A stretch of DNA of 64,000 nucleotides from positions 21,390,001 through 21,454,000 of the forward strand of contig CM060733.1 of assembly GCA_030704615.1 (NCBI GenBank), read 5' to 3'. This DNA is from Takakia lepidozioides (taxonomy: Eukaryota; Streptophyta; Takakiopsida; Takakiales; Takakiaceae). Positions within the stretch are counted from its first letter, which is position 1. The number at the start of each line of letters is the position of its first letter. Shown in pieces: positions 33,355 through 44,448 of the stretch. A program made the position numbers and the translations under genes. Below the pieces are notes generated by a model. The model was not told the DNA's origin and ran no database searches. It worked only from the letters and a program-made list of their open reading frames with translations.

Positions 33355-34209
33355 TCTCTGCCAGAGTTTGACGAGCTGTTCTGAATTTTTACGCCAAACG
33401 GGAGTCTTCCCCATCCCCCCCCCACTCTCTGTTCATGCTGAATTTCCTGCCTGCTCACATGCATTCTGCTTCCCCTGTATGGGCCAGCCTTAGGGCTCTA
33501 ACTTTGTGGAACCTGTGGAAAGTGAGATGTGCGTATGTTTATGAGGGGAAACCCCCCAGGGGTAGGTCCGTGCTCTTCTGCATATACTAAGATTTGCTTA
33601 CTGAGGGAAGAAAAACTTGGAACATTCCGTGTGCAGCTGTTTCCAGATCTTCAGAACAACGCGGGAGGCAGCTGCTCGATGATTTTCAACAGTCCTGGGG
33701 CAAAAATGACACTCTTGGAACCTATCTACCTGTCATGCGGTTCTGTTGGCAAGTCACCATTCCTACTGCTTGGGATGTCTCATGGCGATGGAGATAATGA
33801 GGACTTCAACTGGAGGCACAAAAAAGCTCGCGTCACAAAGTTTAGAACATAGCTACGTTTCTAGTATGTAGCAGTTGCCATTATCTGCAGCCTTGGTTCA
33901 TGTTTCCAGTCAGGGTACTTACAATGTGACATTCTCGTCCATCTTCACTCTAGGCTTGGATAACTTTGCTGCTTATCAACATTCTCCTTGGTACTCTTCT
34001 CCCCTCTTCTCATCTCGTTACACCATCTGTCTTCTCGTTTCTCGGTTTTCTCACCTCTTCAGATAGCTTGTAAGCTATGGTTACGGGGAAGATTCCCCTC
34101 TGTTAGCCTTACGGCCTCCATGGTGGTTATTTTTTCCACCTTTTTGTGAACATTTTTAAAATCTAATTTGTTTAAAAGGGTCTCCGTCCCCTTACTTCAA
34201 AAAAAATAA
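33355..34209 (+). mobile_element. L1 3' end: ORF2 C terminus, 3' UTR and poly-A
   Basis: The frame reads LRALTLWNLWKVRCAYVYEG, the conserved C-terminal part of plant L1 ORF2, and continues DLLTEGRKTWNI after a stop. A 3' UTR follows (GTTAGCCTTACGGCCTCC) and an A-rich tail at 34199-34210. Directly after the tail the satellite family B resumes with ATTATA, matching the sequence before the L1 5' start at 12250. A related 3' UTR occurs reversed at 51.07-51.2 kb. Confidence 0.75.
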
Positions 34210-36700
34210 AATTATAGATAATAATTTATATGTTTATATTTTCTCCCTCTTATAACCCCTTAGATTGCTGAAACGGGTCTGAAGGGCGATTATTTATGTC
34301 TTTCCATTTTTCTCCTCTTAGGACTGTCCTAAGAAGTCCTAAGGGCAATTATAAATAATAATTTATATATTTTTATTTTCCCTCTCTTAGAACTCCTTAG
34401 GGCCGCCCTAAGGAGTCCTAATGGCAATTATAAATAATAATTTAATCTTTTAATTTTCTCATCTTAGGACTCCTTAGGACTGTCCTATGAAGCCCTAAGG
34501 ATATTTATAAATAATAAGTTATACGTTTTCATTTTCCCATGTCTTAGGACTCCTTAAGGCCTTCCTAAGGAGTCCTAAGGGCAATTTATAAACAATAATT
34601 TATACGTTTATATTTTCCTCCTCTTATAACCCCTTAGGTTGCTTAAATGGGTCTTAAGGGCAATTATTTATGTCTTTCCAATTTTCTCCTCTTAGGACTC
34701 CTTAGCCTAAGAAGCCCTAATGATAATTATAAATAATAATTTATATGTTTTCATTTTTCCCTCTCTTAGGACTCCTTAAGGCAATTATAATCATAATTTA
34801 TATATTTCCATTTCCCCCATCTTAGGACTCCTTAGGGTAGTCTTAAAGGCAATTATAGACAATAATTATATGTTCCATTTTTCCCCTCTTATAACTCCTT
34901 AGGTTGCCTAAACGGCTCTTAAGAGCAATTATTTATGTCTTTCCATTTTTTTCCTCTTAGAACTCCTTAGGACTATCCTAAGAAGTCCTAAGGGTAATTA
35001 TAAATAATAATGTATATGTTTTTATTTTTTTCTATAATTTATATGTTTCCATTTTCCCCAGGAGTCCTAAGGGAAATCATAGATAATAATCTATATGTTT
35101 CTATTCTCCCCCTCTTATAACCCCTTAGGTTGCCTAAACGGGTCTTAACCCTTAAGTTCCCAAGCCCTTTTTTGATTTTTTACCAATTTTGGGTACCCAG
35201 CTGCAGTAAATTGCCCCTAGAAACCTACCGAAAATCATCCAGAGATTCCAGCCTTATAGCAATGGGCCTAGCTCATTTATGCATGACATACCAAAAAAGG
35301 AGCCAAGTCCACCGTAGAAATTGTGAGATTATAGCGTTGGCCCGGACCTCAAATATCAGGTCCCAAAGAAAAAGTGAGAAAGAAATTGGTTTGACCAAAT
35401 CAAAACCTAGTTTTCTCCAATTTTGCTTGCCCCAAGACCCCAAATCAATAGTGGAGTGGCTATGACCCCACTAAATTGCAGGTGCAACTGATTTTTTCAC
35501 CTATGGTTGCTATTCATCGAGAAAATGTGCTTCCAAATGAAGTATTTTTTTGTCTACAAACTTTTTTAAAGCCAAAGGTGGATGTGTGTATGTAATGCTC
35601 ACACACCACAAGGTGAAGTGCTTTAATTTTATGCCAAAAATGGCCTTTGGAGTGCAATCTGTTTTGGGCTTGTTTACCTGCCACGTCAGCGGTCAATAAG
35701 CCCTTTTCAGGCCCCAAAATGTAAATGAGAGATCTAAGATATTTTTTGTAGGTCCAAGTTTTTTAAATTGTTTTTTGCATCGTACTCAAGACAAATCCCT
35801 TGTCATTAAAGCTTCAGGAGTGGGCCCCATCAGATTAGATCTGCAAAAATTAGGTCGAACTGCAAATTCAAAGTGATCCGATTCAGGTCGCTTGGGAACT
35901 TAAGGGTTAAGGGCAAATATTTATGTCTTCTCATTTTTTTTTCCTTTTAGGACTCCTTAGGACTGTTCTAAGAAGTCCTAAGGGTAATTATAAATAATAA
36001 TATACATATTTCAATTTTCCTCCCCTTATGACTCCTCAGGGCAATCCTAAGGAGTCCTAAGGGCAATTATAAATAATATCTTATTATTTCTCTATTTTTA
36101 ATATAGGTACTAACACGTAAAGTTTTTTTCAAAAAAAGATGTCAATGCATTACAAATGGATGTATGAATGTTTATCGAAAATAAAATTTTGTTTTAATTA
36201 TAATAAATGACGACAACCTACCAATTTTGTTGGTACATACCAATAAATAGTATATTTGAGTCATAAATATAATTACCAAAGTTGATATATTTATTATAGT
36301 AGTTTATATTTTTTCTATTTCCCTTAGAAAATATTATTTTCTTTTAGATTTATAAATAATAATTACATATTTCTATTTCCCCCCATCTTATGACTCCTTA
36401 GGCAATCCTAAGGAGTCCTAAGGGCAGTTATAAATAATATCTTATTATTTTTCTATTTTTAACATAGGTATTAACACGTAAAGGTTTATTTCAAGAAAAG
36501 ATGTCAATGCATTACAAATGAATGTATGAACGTTTATCAAAAATAAAGTTTTGTTTTAATTATAATAAATGAGGACAATCTACCAATTTTGTCAGTACAT
36601 ACCAATAAATAATATATGTGATTCATAAATATAATGACCAAAGTTGATACATTTATTATAATAGTTTATATATTTTTTATTTCCCTATAGTCTGATTCTC
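34210..36700. repeat. Palindromic satellite family B, right part
   Basis: Tandem units of about 70-85 bp. Each unit has a palindromic core such as TTAGAACTCCTTAGGG / CCGCCCTAAGGAGTCCTAA (34386-34419) followed by GGCAATTATAAATAATAATT and TTATATGTTTCCATTTTCCC. A sister unit reads CTTATAACCCCTTAGG, GGGTCTTAAGGGCAATTATT. From 36107 a higher-order unit of about 360 bp appears twice (36107 and 36467). It includes a ~190 bp segment also present at 11741. A MITE at 35149-35906 interrupts the array. Confidence 0.85.
35149..35906. mobile_element. piggyBac/Kolobok-like MITE with TTAA target duplication
   Basis: 758 bp with perfect 17-bp terminal inverted repeats, CCCTTAAGTTCCCAAGC and its reverse complement (35890-35906). 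TTAA flanks it at 35145-35148 and 35907-35910. The satellite unit it interrupts is known from neighbouring copies as GGGTCTTAAGGGCAATTATT, so the empty site and the duplication of TTAA can be read directly. TTAA duplication plus a CCC-starting repeat is the pattern of piggyBac; Kolobok also duplicates TTAA. The inside has no transposase frame. Confidence 0.85.
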
Positions 36701-37910
36701 TTAATTAATCACAGTAGAAAGAAAAATAGATTGAAATACTTAGAATCAGATTGTTACATGTCCGATCTTTAGATGTTTAGAAAATGAAAGTGAGACTGAA
36801 TGTTGTGTGATAGATCTATGAATATATATATATATAAATTTGTTTAAGAGCATTGTGTAGTTACAAGTGACTGGTTGTATAAAAGTTAGATTTTGAATAA
36901 TTTATTATTATTTTAAATAGTAAATATGTGTTGATTTAATTTGTACAGTAATATAATTTTTAATGATTTTTAATGATTCTAGGTTGCCTAAAAAGATGAA
37001 AACTAAAAATAACTAAAACAATTCTAAAAATATGAAGATAAACTATTAAATCTTTTATTGCTATGTGCAACTCGTTCTTCCACTTAAGTCTAGAAGTGGT
37101 CTAGCATCCTTCTATCTTTTGTTTATGATGGAAAAATGCTTTGGGAGTTCTTTCAGAGATAGAAATGGAAGCAGAGAGGACTTTGACTACATTCGGTAAT
37201 TAGGTTACCTTCCAACAAAAATTATGAGAGCGGGAAAAGTTCTTCCCAGAAATACGATATGAGGCAGAAGAGGGTTTCAGATGCTAGGTTGGTAAATCTA
37301 ACTCCTCCTGCTCGGATAAGCACAAATTACTATGAACAGCTTTGGGATGTTCATTTTCTTGCTTGAAGAAAATGACTCGCTGTCACAGCCAGCTCACCAT
37401 TGTGCCTACTTCTTCCATCAAGCTAGTTCGTCCTGCCAGGAAGGGCATTTTGTCCATACAACCAGGGCATGGTCTTATTGAAGCCCCAGGTAACTCTATA
37501 GCAAAGGCAATTTGTTAGCCATCAGCAGGAATAGCATGCTGTGTTAGCCTCATTTTATCCAGGGTCACGGAAAGTGTACCTCAAGTTTTCTGGTCTCACC
37601 AGGAACAGAGACTGAGCTGAGAAGGCATTAGTCCTGCAGCAGGGTGACTTGATTGCATCCTAGACTACCACTGAAGTGTGTCTCAATACATAAATGCAGC
37701 TGTGATTGGTGCCAGACTGAAGTGTGACACTTTATAGACAAATGAGTGGTGATTGGTGGTTAAACTAATTCTTCATGGATACAGATAGTTCGGGAGCTGT
37801 CCAATCTAAGAGGTCAAGGCACTGGCAGTTACGCAGCTCTATTTGATTGACTATCTTTGGATTGATGTGATGAAGATTTTCTTTCTCTATCTGTGGGTTG
37901 CAATGTGTAG
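36701..37910. other. Gene-free sequence before mago exon 2
   Basis: No gene. It would be intron sequence if mago is one transcription unit. A pyrimidine-rich tract (GATTTTCTTTCTCTATCTGTGG) ends in the acceptor GTGTAG at 37910. Confidence 0.5.
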
Positions 37911-38003
37911 ATTCTAAAAGAAGATGATAACAATTGGCCAGAACCAGACAGAATTGGCCGACAAGAGCTGGAGATTGAGATGGGCAACGAGCACATCTCC
38001 TTC
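37911..38003 (+). pseudogene. mago nashi exon 2, 29 kb from exon 1
   Basis: After acceptor TGTAG the frame reads [20 protein letters not shown] and [17 protein letters not shown], which follows the exon 1 end (RRIINDSE) in Mago nashi proteins. Both exon boundaries are in phase 0, so splicing from 8880 to 37911 would restore the family sequence exactly. The family continues SLVDVQ...LRIFYYLVQDLKCF, but here similarity fades after GGCTCTT at about 38003 and no last exon is visible. A LINE begins about 110 bp later. With the stop in exon 1 this is best called a broken gene interrupted by repeats. Confidence 0.9.
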
Positions 38004-38114
38004 ACTACCTCGAAGATTGGCTCTTGGCCTGCATGCAAATACCCCCTGCACAAAGATCTTAGCAGCTCCTAGTTTGAATCTTATTAGTACACATTTGATA
38101 AAATCTCTCTCTCT

Positions 38115-39660
38115 CTCTCTCTGCAGAGCTATAAGTACTCGTCTCGAGGTTGATCTGGGGTCTAGAGGTTGTTTCCACGAAGGCCAAGCTGGCTTTCGGC
38201 GAAACAGGGGCTGTGTGGATCATATCTTCACTCTAAGCCAGATTATCCAGGGAAGGAAAAAAGAAGGGAAACCCACTTATGTCTTTTTCCTGGATGTCAA
38301 AAAGGCTTATGACACAGTGTGGAGAGATGGCCTATGGTTCCGCCTCTGGTCTTGTGGGATCAAGGGAAAGATGTGGAGAGTTGTCCACAACTTGTATGCT
38401 CACACCAAAAGCTGTGTCACTGTTAACGGACAGAAGTCCAAACTTCTTTGACATAGACCAAGGTGTAGCTCAAGGATGTACTCTCTCCCCTCTACTCTTC
38501 AATGTTTTCATCAATCAACTCCTCGAGGATGTGGAAAGTGAGGGATTTGGGTTAAGGGTGGGTGATACCACCATACCAGCCCTTATGTTTGCGGATGACT
38601 TCGCAGGCATAGGGGAGACTCCAACCAATCTCTAGGAATTGATTGATTGCGCGAAGAGATACTTTGATCTTTGGGGGCTAGAGGCTAATGTCAGCAAATG
38701 TGCAGTGGTAGCATTCAACGACAGAGGAGAGGGAGGAAGTGATCTTAAGTGGCAGTGGGGTAGCCAAGAGATCCCGGTCCCCCTTCCTACACTTACCTGG
38801 GCGTTGAGTTCTCCTCCAATTGTAATTGGGATGCACATATCCGGAAAGTTGTTCAAACTGGCAAGGGCAAAGCTCTGGGGCTCACTAAATTTTCCACTGC
38901 AGAGGGGTCACCTCTGAGGTTAAGAAACCATGCTTTGTCGCGTTTATTAGACCTGCCTTGGAGTACGGATCTGCTATATGGGTTGATAACTCCAACCAGG
39001 CTAAGTCTCTAGAATCCATTCAAGTGGGGGTGCTTAAGGAGTGTATGTCAGCATGCTCCAAAACAGCCAATGTGGCTGTTCGGGGTGAGTTTTGCATTCT
39101 GTCCTTAAGCTCCCGACGAGATGAATTCAAGGTCAGATGGTGGGGTCAGCTGCAACATATGCCCAACACCAGATATCCTAAGTTAATCGACTCTATATCT
39201 TGGAAACAGGACCGCCCTGTCAAACAGGCTAAGTCCTGGCAGAAGAGAGTAGAAGAGATCCTCAAGGACCTGGACCTGGATCCGCAAGTCTTGACCCTGC
39301 TGGATAAATCTGACTTAGAGGCTGTAGTGTCCTCAGCCATGTCTGTTGCCATGTGATTGTCTGATGAAAATGAAGTTAGGCAGAAAACTTCCCTGAACTT
39401 GTTTCCAGTCTGTGACATGGGGGAGGACATCTTGGATGACCTCAAGGTTCTACCCACTCTCGGCACTAGACTGAAATTTAAACTCAGGGCAACAGCAAAC
39501 AGAAGCAGAGAGGAAAGGGAGAGTCCTCTTGTCCCACAAGCTCGTTGAGCTTCTCGCGTACGTTATAAAGTACCCATTCATTTCGTTTCATTTCCATCCT
39601 TTTACTCTTTCTTTCTCCCAAGCCTGGTGGGAGTGGTGTTGAATTGTGTCAGAAATGGGG
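38115..39660 (+). mobile_element. Non-LTR retrotransposon (LINE) fragment with RT catalytic box
   Basis: Starts after a CT microsatellite. RT motifs in order: EGQAGFRRNRGCVDHIFTLS, YVFFLDVKKAYDTVWRDGLW, then after a frameshift near 38440 IDQGVAQGCTLSPLLFNVFI and the catalytic ALMFADDFAGIG. Further frames give a thumb-like region (VSKCAVVAFNDRG) and a C-terminal segment (LESIQVGVLKECMSACSK, EFKVRWWGQLQHMPNTRYPK). The upstream half (endonuclease) is missing and no poly-A is obvious. Frameshifts near 38440 and 38780 and stops at 38633 and 39355 make it inactive. It looks different from the L1 pieces at 12-34 kb. Confidence 0.88.
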
Positions 39661-40351
39661 GACAGCACTGTAGTCTTTTCTAGCATTACGTCAATAGCGG
39701 TCCTTACTCCAATCCTCAATTCCCTGTAGCCGGAATGTGGTTAGCTGTACGGACCACCAACAGGTATCTTTGGACGAGTTTCATACACTGGCTGGGGTAG
39801 AAATCCCACAGCTGCCTACGGGACTATAGCCAACGTTCTTAAGGGAGGATCCTACGTACACTTCTCTCTTTACCTATCATCCCTCTGGAAATTGTTGCCC
39901 TCCACTGCTGCATACGGAACCCCGGAAATCTGTCTCACATCAGGGTCTCCACTCCTCCAGGCAAGCCAGTGAACTCAAAATGGTTGCACCTCTTGGAGCT
40001 TAGGCCAATTTCCCTACTCACTCACGGACAAAGGACCAGGGTGCAGATGAGCAGATCACAGTCAGACACGACCAACAGGTGAACTAAATTCTCCTATCAC
40101 AAAGACAACATGGAAATGTGCTCGCCTAAATTTTCGAAACCTGAAAAAAATCGAGCAGAGGCTTCCGTATCTTTACCTGTCTAATGTGTCCCTGAAGATA
40201 GGGGCGTCGTCATAGCCATTAGAAGCTGGATGGCCCTTTCAGCTCCATACATGATCCGCTGCAGCATTTGAAGCTTCCTGCCCGTCCACCGCAACAGGAA
40301 GGAGCCATCGCCCTCCTCAGTGCTTACCACTTTGAATGAACCGCAGCGAAG

Positions 40352-40380
40352 CTTAGGTTTAGGGTTTAGGGTTTAGGGTT
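40352..40380 (+). repeat. Short telomere-type tract (TTTAGGG)3
   Basis: GGTTTAGGGTTTAGGGTTTA followed by GGGTTA: three perfect units of the Arabidopsis-type plant telomere repeat. Too short to be a telomere; it could be an interstitial remnant or a telo-box. Confidence 0.85.
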
Positions 40381-40954
40381 ATACCCGCCTTAAACCTGGG
40401 TACTAGTCCGACAGGGATTTGAACCCACGTGGGAATGAATTCATAATACTTGAAGTCATATTAGGGGAAACTAGGAAACACATGCCCAGGGTGCACCTAT
40501 GTCAATAACTGCATGTTACTGACAGCTATACATCCACAGAATCCATCGCGTGTGAGTCCTATCCATCCATAACTCATCCACGAAAAGTAAGTTCACCTGC
40601 AAGACAATAGGAATAACGTAAGAACTTAATGGACGCGTGTGATCTGACGGTACTTTCGGCAGATTCCGGCAGCCAGGGCTCCTCCGGCGGTGTCCCTGTC
40701 AAATCCTCCCCACCCCCTCTTACCTCGGTTTCAATATTAAATACTTAAGAATCAAAGAGGCTTGCAAGCTGTGGTGGGTAGTGTGATGACAAGTTAATAG
40801 TCTTGCAGGCAGTGATCGATTCTTGATTGGAGGCTCTTCTAGTGTAACTGGTCCGTGTAACCCTCTTTTCTCATGTAACTCTGGTTAGTCCATTTTATAC
40901 TTAGCCAAATTTGGACAGTCAAATTTCGAGACCAAATGTGAGTTACATGTAACT

Positions 40955-41075
40955 CCACTCTGTGTAACCCAGTGTAACCCCAAGTGGAGTTACACACCTC
41001 GTCGTGTAACCCAGTGTAACCCCAAGTGGCTCGTCGTGTAACCCAGTGCAACCCCAAGTGGAGTTTACACTCCTC
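40955..41075 (+). repeat. Minisatellite, three units
   Basis: Three units sharing GTGTAACCCAGTGTAACCCC and AAGTGG, separated by variable GAGTTACACACCTCGTC-type spacers. It lies upstream of XTH. Confidence 0.8.
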
Positions 41076-41628
41076 GAGTTCCATGTCACTCTCAAGACAG
41101 GGTGGGGAAGATTTGACATGCCGGAAACCGGCGTACCATCCTGTGTCAGAGGTTACACTTGTGCATTAAGTTCTTACATTATTCCTATTATCTTCCCAGG
41201 AAATTAGGGTATGCTGAGTTTCCGTCATCCAGCAGCCCTGCATCCATTCACAGGTGTATCAACTATGTTTGATACTGGCGCTCTGTTGATGGATGACTAG
41301 CCAGATCGTCATCCATCCTATCTGTCATCCCTGTCGGCTCTATATATTCACTGTTGTATTCACTGTTGTCGTTACGGGGTCTGACTGGTGGAGATGCGCC
41401 ACGTGGTGAGTGTGCCACCGAGTCACGAGGGATGTGAATGAGGGTGCCAGCCCCACTTCTTGCTCGCTGCAGCTCCCGCTTCTTCCCGAGGGATCCATTC
41501 AGACCTTCAGACTGCATTCTTGTGAAGCGTACCCATGTATATCTCTGCATTGCTCTCTGCCAATCCAGAGTTTCTCTATTCCTTGGTTGCTATTTCTCTA
41601 TTTGCTCTCTGTTCCTTCTTTTGGAGAT

Positions 41629-41822
41629 CTCTGGCACAATCGAAGGACCCGTGTACTCGCAGTTTACTTCAACAGATGATGATCTTTCTTTCTTTCTAAC
41701 TGCGTCTACACCCGCTAAAATCCATCTCTCTCTGGCACAATCGAAGGACCCGTGTACAGTTTACTTCAACAGATGATGATCTTTCTTTCTTTCTAACTGC
41801 GTCTACACCCGCTAAAATCCAT
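41629..41822 (+). repeat. Tandem duplication upstream of XTH
   Basis: A ~95 bp segment starting CTCTGGCACAATCGAAGGAC and ending ACCCGCTAAAATCCAT is present twice in direct order (about 41629-41727 and 41731-41822). The copies are nearly identical; the second lacks five bases (CTCGC). It lies 200-400 bp before the XTH start codon, so it may affect the promoter or the 5' leader. Confidence 0.85.
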
Positions 41823-41948
41823 AAGACCGAGGCCTGATGAGTGCAGTTTTGAATTGTTGTTCGAAGTAAGGGACTGAATGTATCATGGAATGGAATACGT
41901 TTTGCTGCTGATCTGAGTTCTCAACTGTTGATCTTAGCCTGCGACTGC

Positions 41949-41958
41949 TAGATATATA
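41949..41958 (+). promoter_or_regulatory. Possible TATA box of the XTH gene
   Basis: ATATATAACA lies about 65 bp before ATG 42018. The spacing would give a short 5' leader. Only the sequence match supports it. Confidence 0.35.
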
Positions 41959-42017
41959 ACAGGTCTTTTGTTTACTGTGCCCTATTGCGCCTCACGGTGC
42001 CAACTGTATCACTGGAA

Positions 42018-44448
42018 ATGGGCACGTCTGAGGCTCTCAAGGGAAAAACAAGTGCGTTGCTGGGCCTACTGCTGGCCTGGAGTGCCATAACAAAGGTGGG
42101 TGTGGTTACAGCTCTTCCCACTAGCATTGTCCATCAAAATTTCAATGAGGTTTTCTACATCACATGGGCCAAGGACCATTTGATTGTGATGGATGGGGGA
42201 AGCGCAGTTCAACTCAATCTCGATAACGCCTCTGGTATGTTCCATGCGACTTGGATTTTGTTGGGTTTTATCTGAGTGAACAAACTTGTGCGAAATCTTA
42301 CGGGAGGTGAAGGGACGTCCTTGGCACAACTGAGAATTATAGCAATCGAACAGTCGTAATATCAATGCCAGTGGTCTAGGAGGATTGACCGCATCTGCTG
42401 TCAACTGAGCAGCCTTGGATTGTCCCGTGTGGTTTAACATGGAAGTTCTGTATAATAGATCCGAATCTACATATTATGGGCCTTCTAGAATCGGCCCTAC
42501 TTTGTCATGGCCTTTCCCATCACCGCTCAGTTCAGCGAGCAGGAAGACAATTGTGGGGTGCCCAATCTATTTAGAGCAGCATGTTTTCTAGTTCTGTTAC
42601 TGTTTGGGATTCTGAGCAAACGTTCAGCCGTGCGGTTTAACAACTCACATGTATCTTGGAGATCATTTTCAAGACAAGTTTTGATGTGATTTCTTGTTAA
42701 TTTGCAACTTGCTCGAGAGAGAGAGATACTTACTTCGATAAACAATATTTCTTGTGATCTGAATTCTCTTGAAGTAGACTGGAACGATCGTTGAAATACT
42801 CTACAATATACAACATGAGATCCTTGGATTTTAAAACCCATTGAGCTCACTGGAGAAACCGTGATTTCATGATCTTATTCTCATCTACTTCATCTGGAAT
42901 TGTATAATTTAACTTTGTTAAAATATATATGCAGCTGTCAATATGTCTGTGAAGGGTAACCTCAAATAGTTTCAATATGTTTCGAGGCATTGCCTTTGAA
43001 TGATAGGTGAATCATGCAGGGTGTGGATTCTCATCGATACAGTCATACATGTACGGTTACATAAGCATGGACTTGAAGCTGGTGCCAGGTGACTCGGCCG
43101 GCACTGTCACATCCTTCTATGTACGCACCGACCACCATTTGGATTTCTGTACATGTAACTTGTGAGCGGGTGTAAACTTTTACAAACTTCGTCTAGTTTC
43201 AATGTAGTACTGCGGCACTCCGGGATCCACCCTCAAGATGTGGTGCATGAATGCCTATGTTCATTACTATAGTATTGTTTGTGCACAGGCGTGTTTAAAT
43301 AAAAGACTGACTCGTCAGATACAGTGTTGTACACAGTTCTTGGTTGTTGAAAACGCAACCGATGCATTTCACCTGGTCGGCTACGTGTGAAGATGAATTA
43401 GTCCTTTCCATGTAGATGATTGATCGAGTTTAATAGTTTTGTAATAATATCAATATGTACATACAGTTATGTTGGATATCGTCATGCAGCTCTCATCAGG
43501 CATATCCAGACATGATGAACTCGACTTTGAATTTCTTGGCAACACTCAAGGGGAACATTACATACTTCAGACCAACGTATTTGCAAGTGGGACGGGTGGC
43601 CGGGAGCAGCGACTAAACCTTTGGTTTGACCCCACCGCGGATTTCCACACATATTCAGTCATTTGGAACATGCAACAGATTGTGTAAGCCTCAGGCCTCG
43701 TTTCACACATAGATGTGGTCAAAGACTACGTACCGTGGTGTGGAATCTCTGTGGAATCAAATTTCTGGGTAGCGCGCCGAGATGAGAGAGGCACCCATGT
43801 CTACATTTCTTACTTATATGGCCTTATAAGCTGCCTTCGCTCCTCCGGGACCCTCTCCAAGTTCCAACTAGCCTAGATAGCCCCTCCTTCTAGCAGGCTT
43901 GCCAACCGGTTGAACTCGTGACGGTCAAGCTAGACTAGTTGAATGACTATCCTCGTGAGGAGATGGCTGACCAACTACAACTCCACATATCACCAACTAA
44001 TAATCCTCACCAGCTGACGTTTTATCATGTACTTGTTGGCAGGTTTTACGTGGACTCCGTGCCAATAAGGGTGTATGCAAACGAGGAGATCATTGGCGTG
44101 CCATATCCCTCCAAGGGCCCAATGGCTGTCTACTCAACTCTCTACGACGGCTCGCAATGGGCCACCGACGGAGGAGCAACTAAAATCAACTGGACATATG
44201 CCCCCTTTATCGCTTCCTACAGAAATTTCTACATCGACGCCTGCGAGTGGGTGGGCCAAACAATTCCCCTGTGCGCTTGGGCTCAAAGTACCCTCTGGTG
44301 GGATGGACCTGATTTCCAAAGGCTCGTTGCCATCGATCAGATCAAGCTTGACTGGGTAAGGACCCAGTTTATGTTCTACGATTATTGCACAGACGGACAG
44401 CGGTATCCAATCCCTCCCCCTGAGTGTAAGAGGGTTCCTGATCAGTGA
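42018..44448 (+). CDS. Xyloglucan endotransglucosylase/hydrolase (XTH, GH16)
   Basis: Four exons with consistent phases: 42018-42234 (TG|GTATGT), 43020-43120 (TAT|GTACGC), 43490-43683 (GT|GTAAGC) and 44043-44448. Together they encode 305 residues, normal for the family. XTHs cut and rejoin xyloglucan in the growing cell wall. Seen: hydrophobic signal peptide ([13 protein letters not shown]); family block [18 protein letters not shown]; catalytic site [11 protein letters not shown] with both glutamates; [35 protein letters not shown]; and the C-terminal XET domain ending [20 protein letters not shown] with its cysteines. Two deviations: Leu replaces the usual Ile in HDEIDFEFLG, and the N-glycosylation sequon usually right after the active site is absent (GNTQGE). 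All exons are open, so the gene looks functional. An earlier in-frame TTG is not used; the start is the first ATG. Confidence 0.95.

Larger units (their letters stand above)
39661..41628. other. Intergenic with short tandem repeats
   Basis: No gene recognised. It contains a TTTAGGG tract near 40352-40380, and a tandem GTGTAACCCAGTGTAACCCCAAGTGG-type repeat at about 40960-41070. The minus-strand frame across that repeat (40839-41084) is a repeat artefact. Confidence 0.5.

Noticed and set aside
35130-35465. 111-codon frame inside the TTAA-flanked MITE
   Set aside because: No transposase motif; starts outside the element in satellite sequence.
40415-40440. GTGGGTTCAAATCCCTG (minus strand), like a tRNA T-arm
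   Set aside because: No D-arm, anticodon arm or matching acceptor stem upstream.
40839-41084. Minus frame with repeated WGYTGLH-like units
   Set aside because: Produced by the minisatellite read through; no start context and no family.
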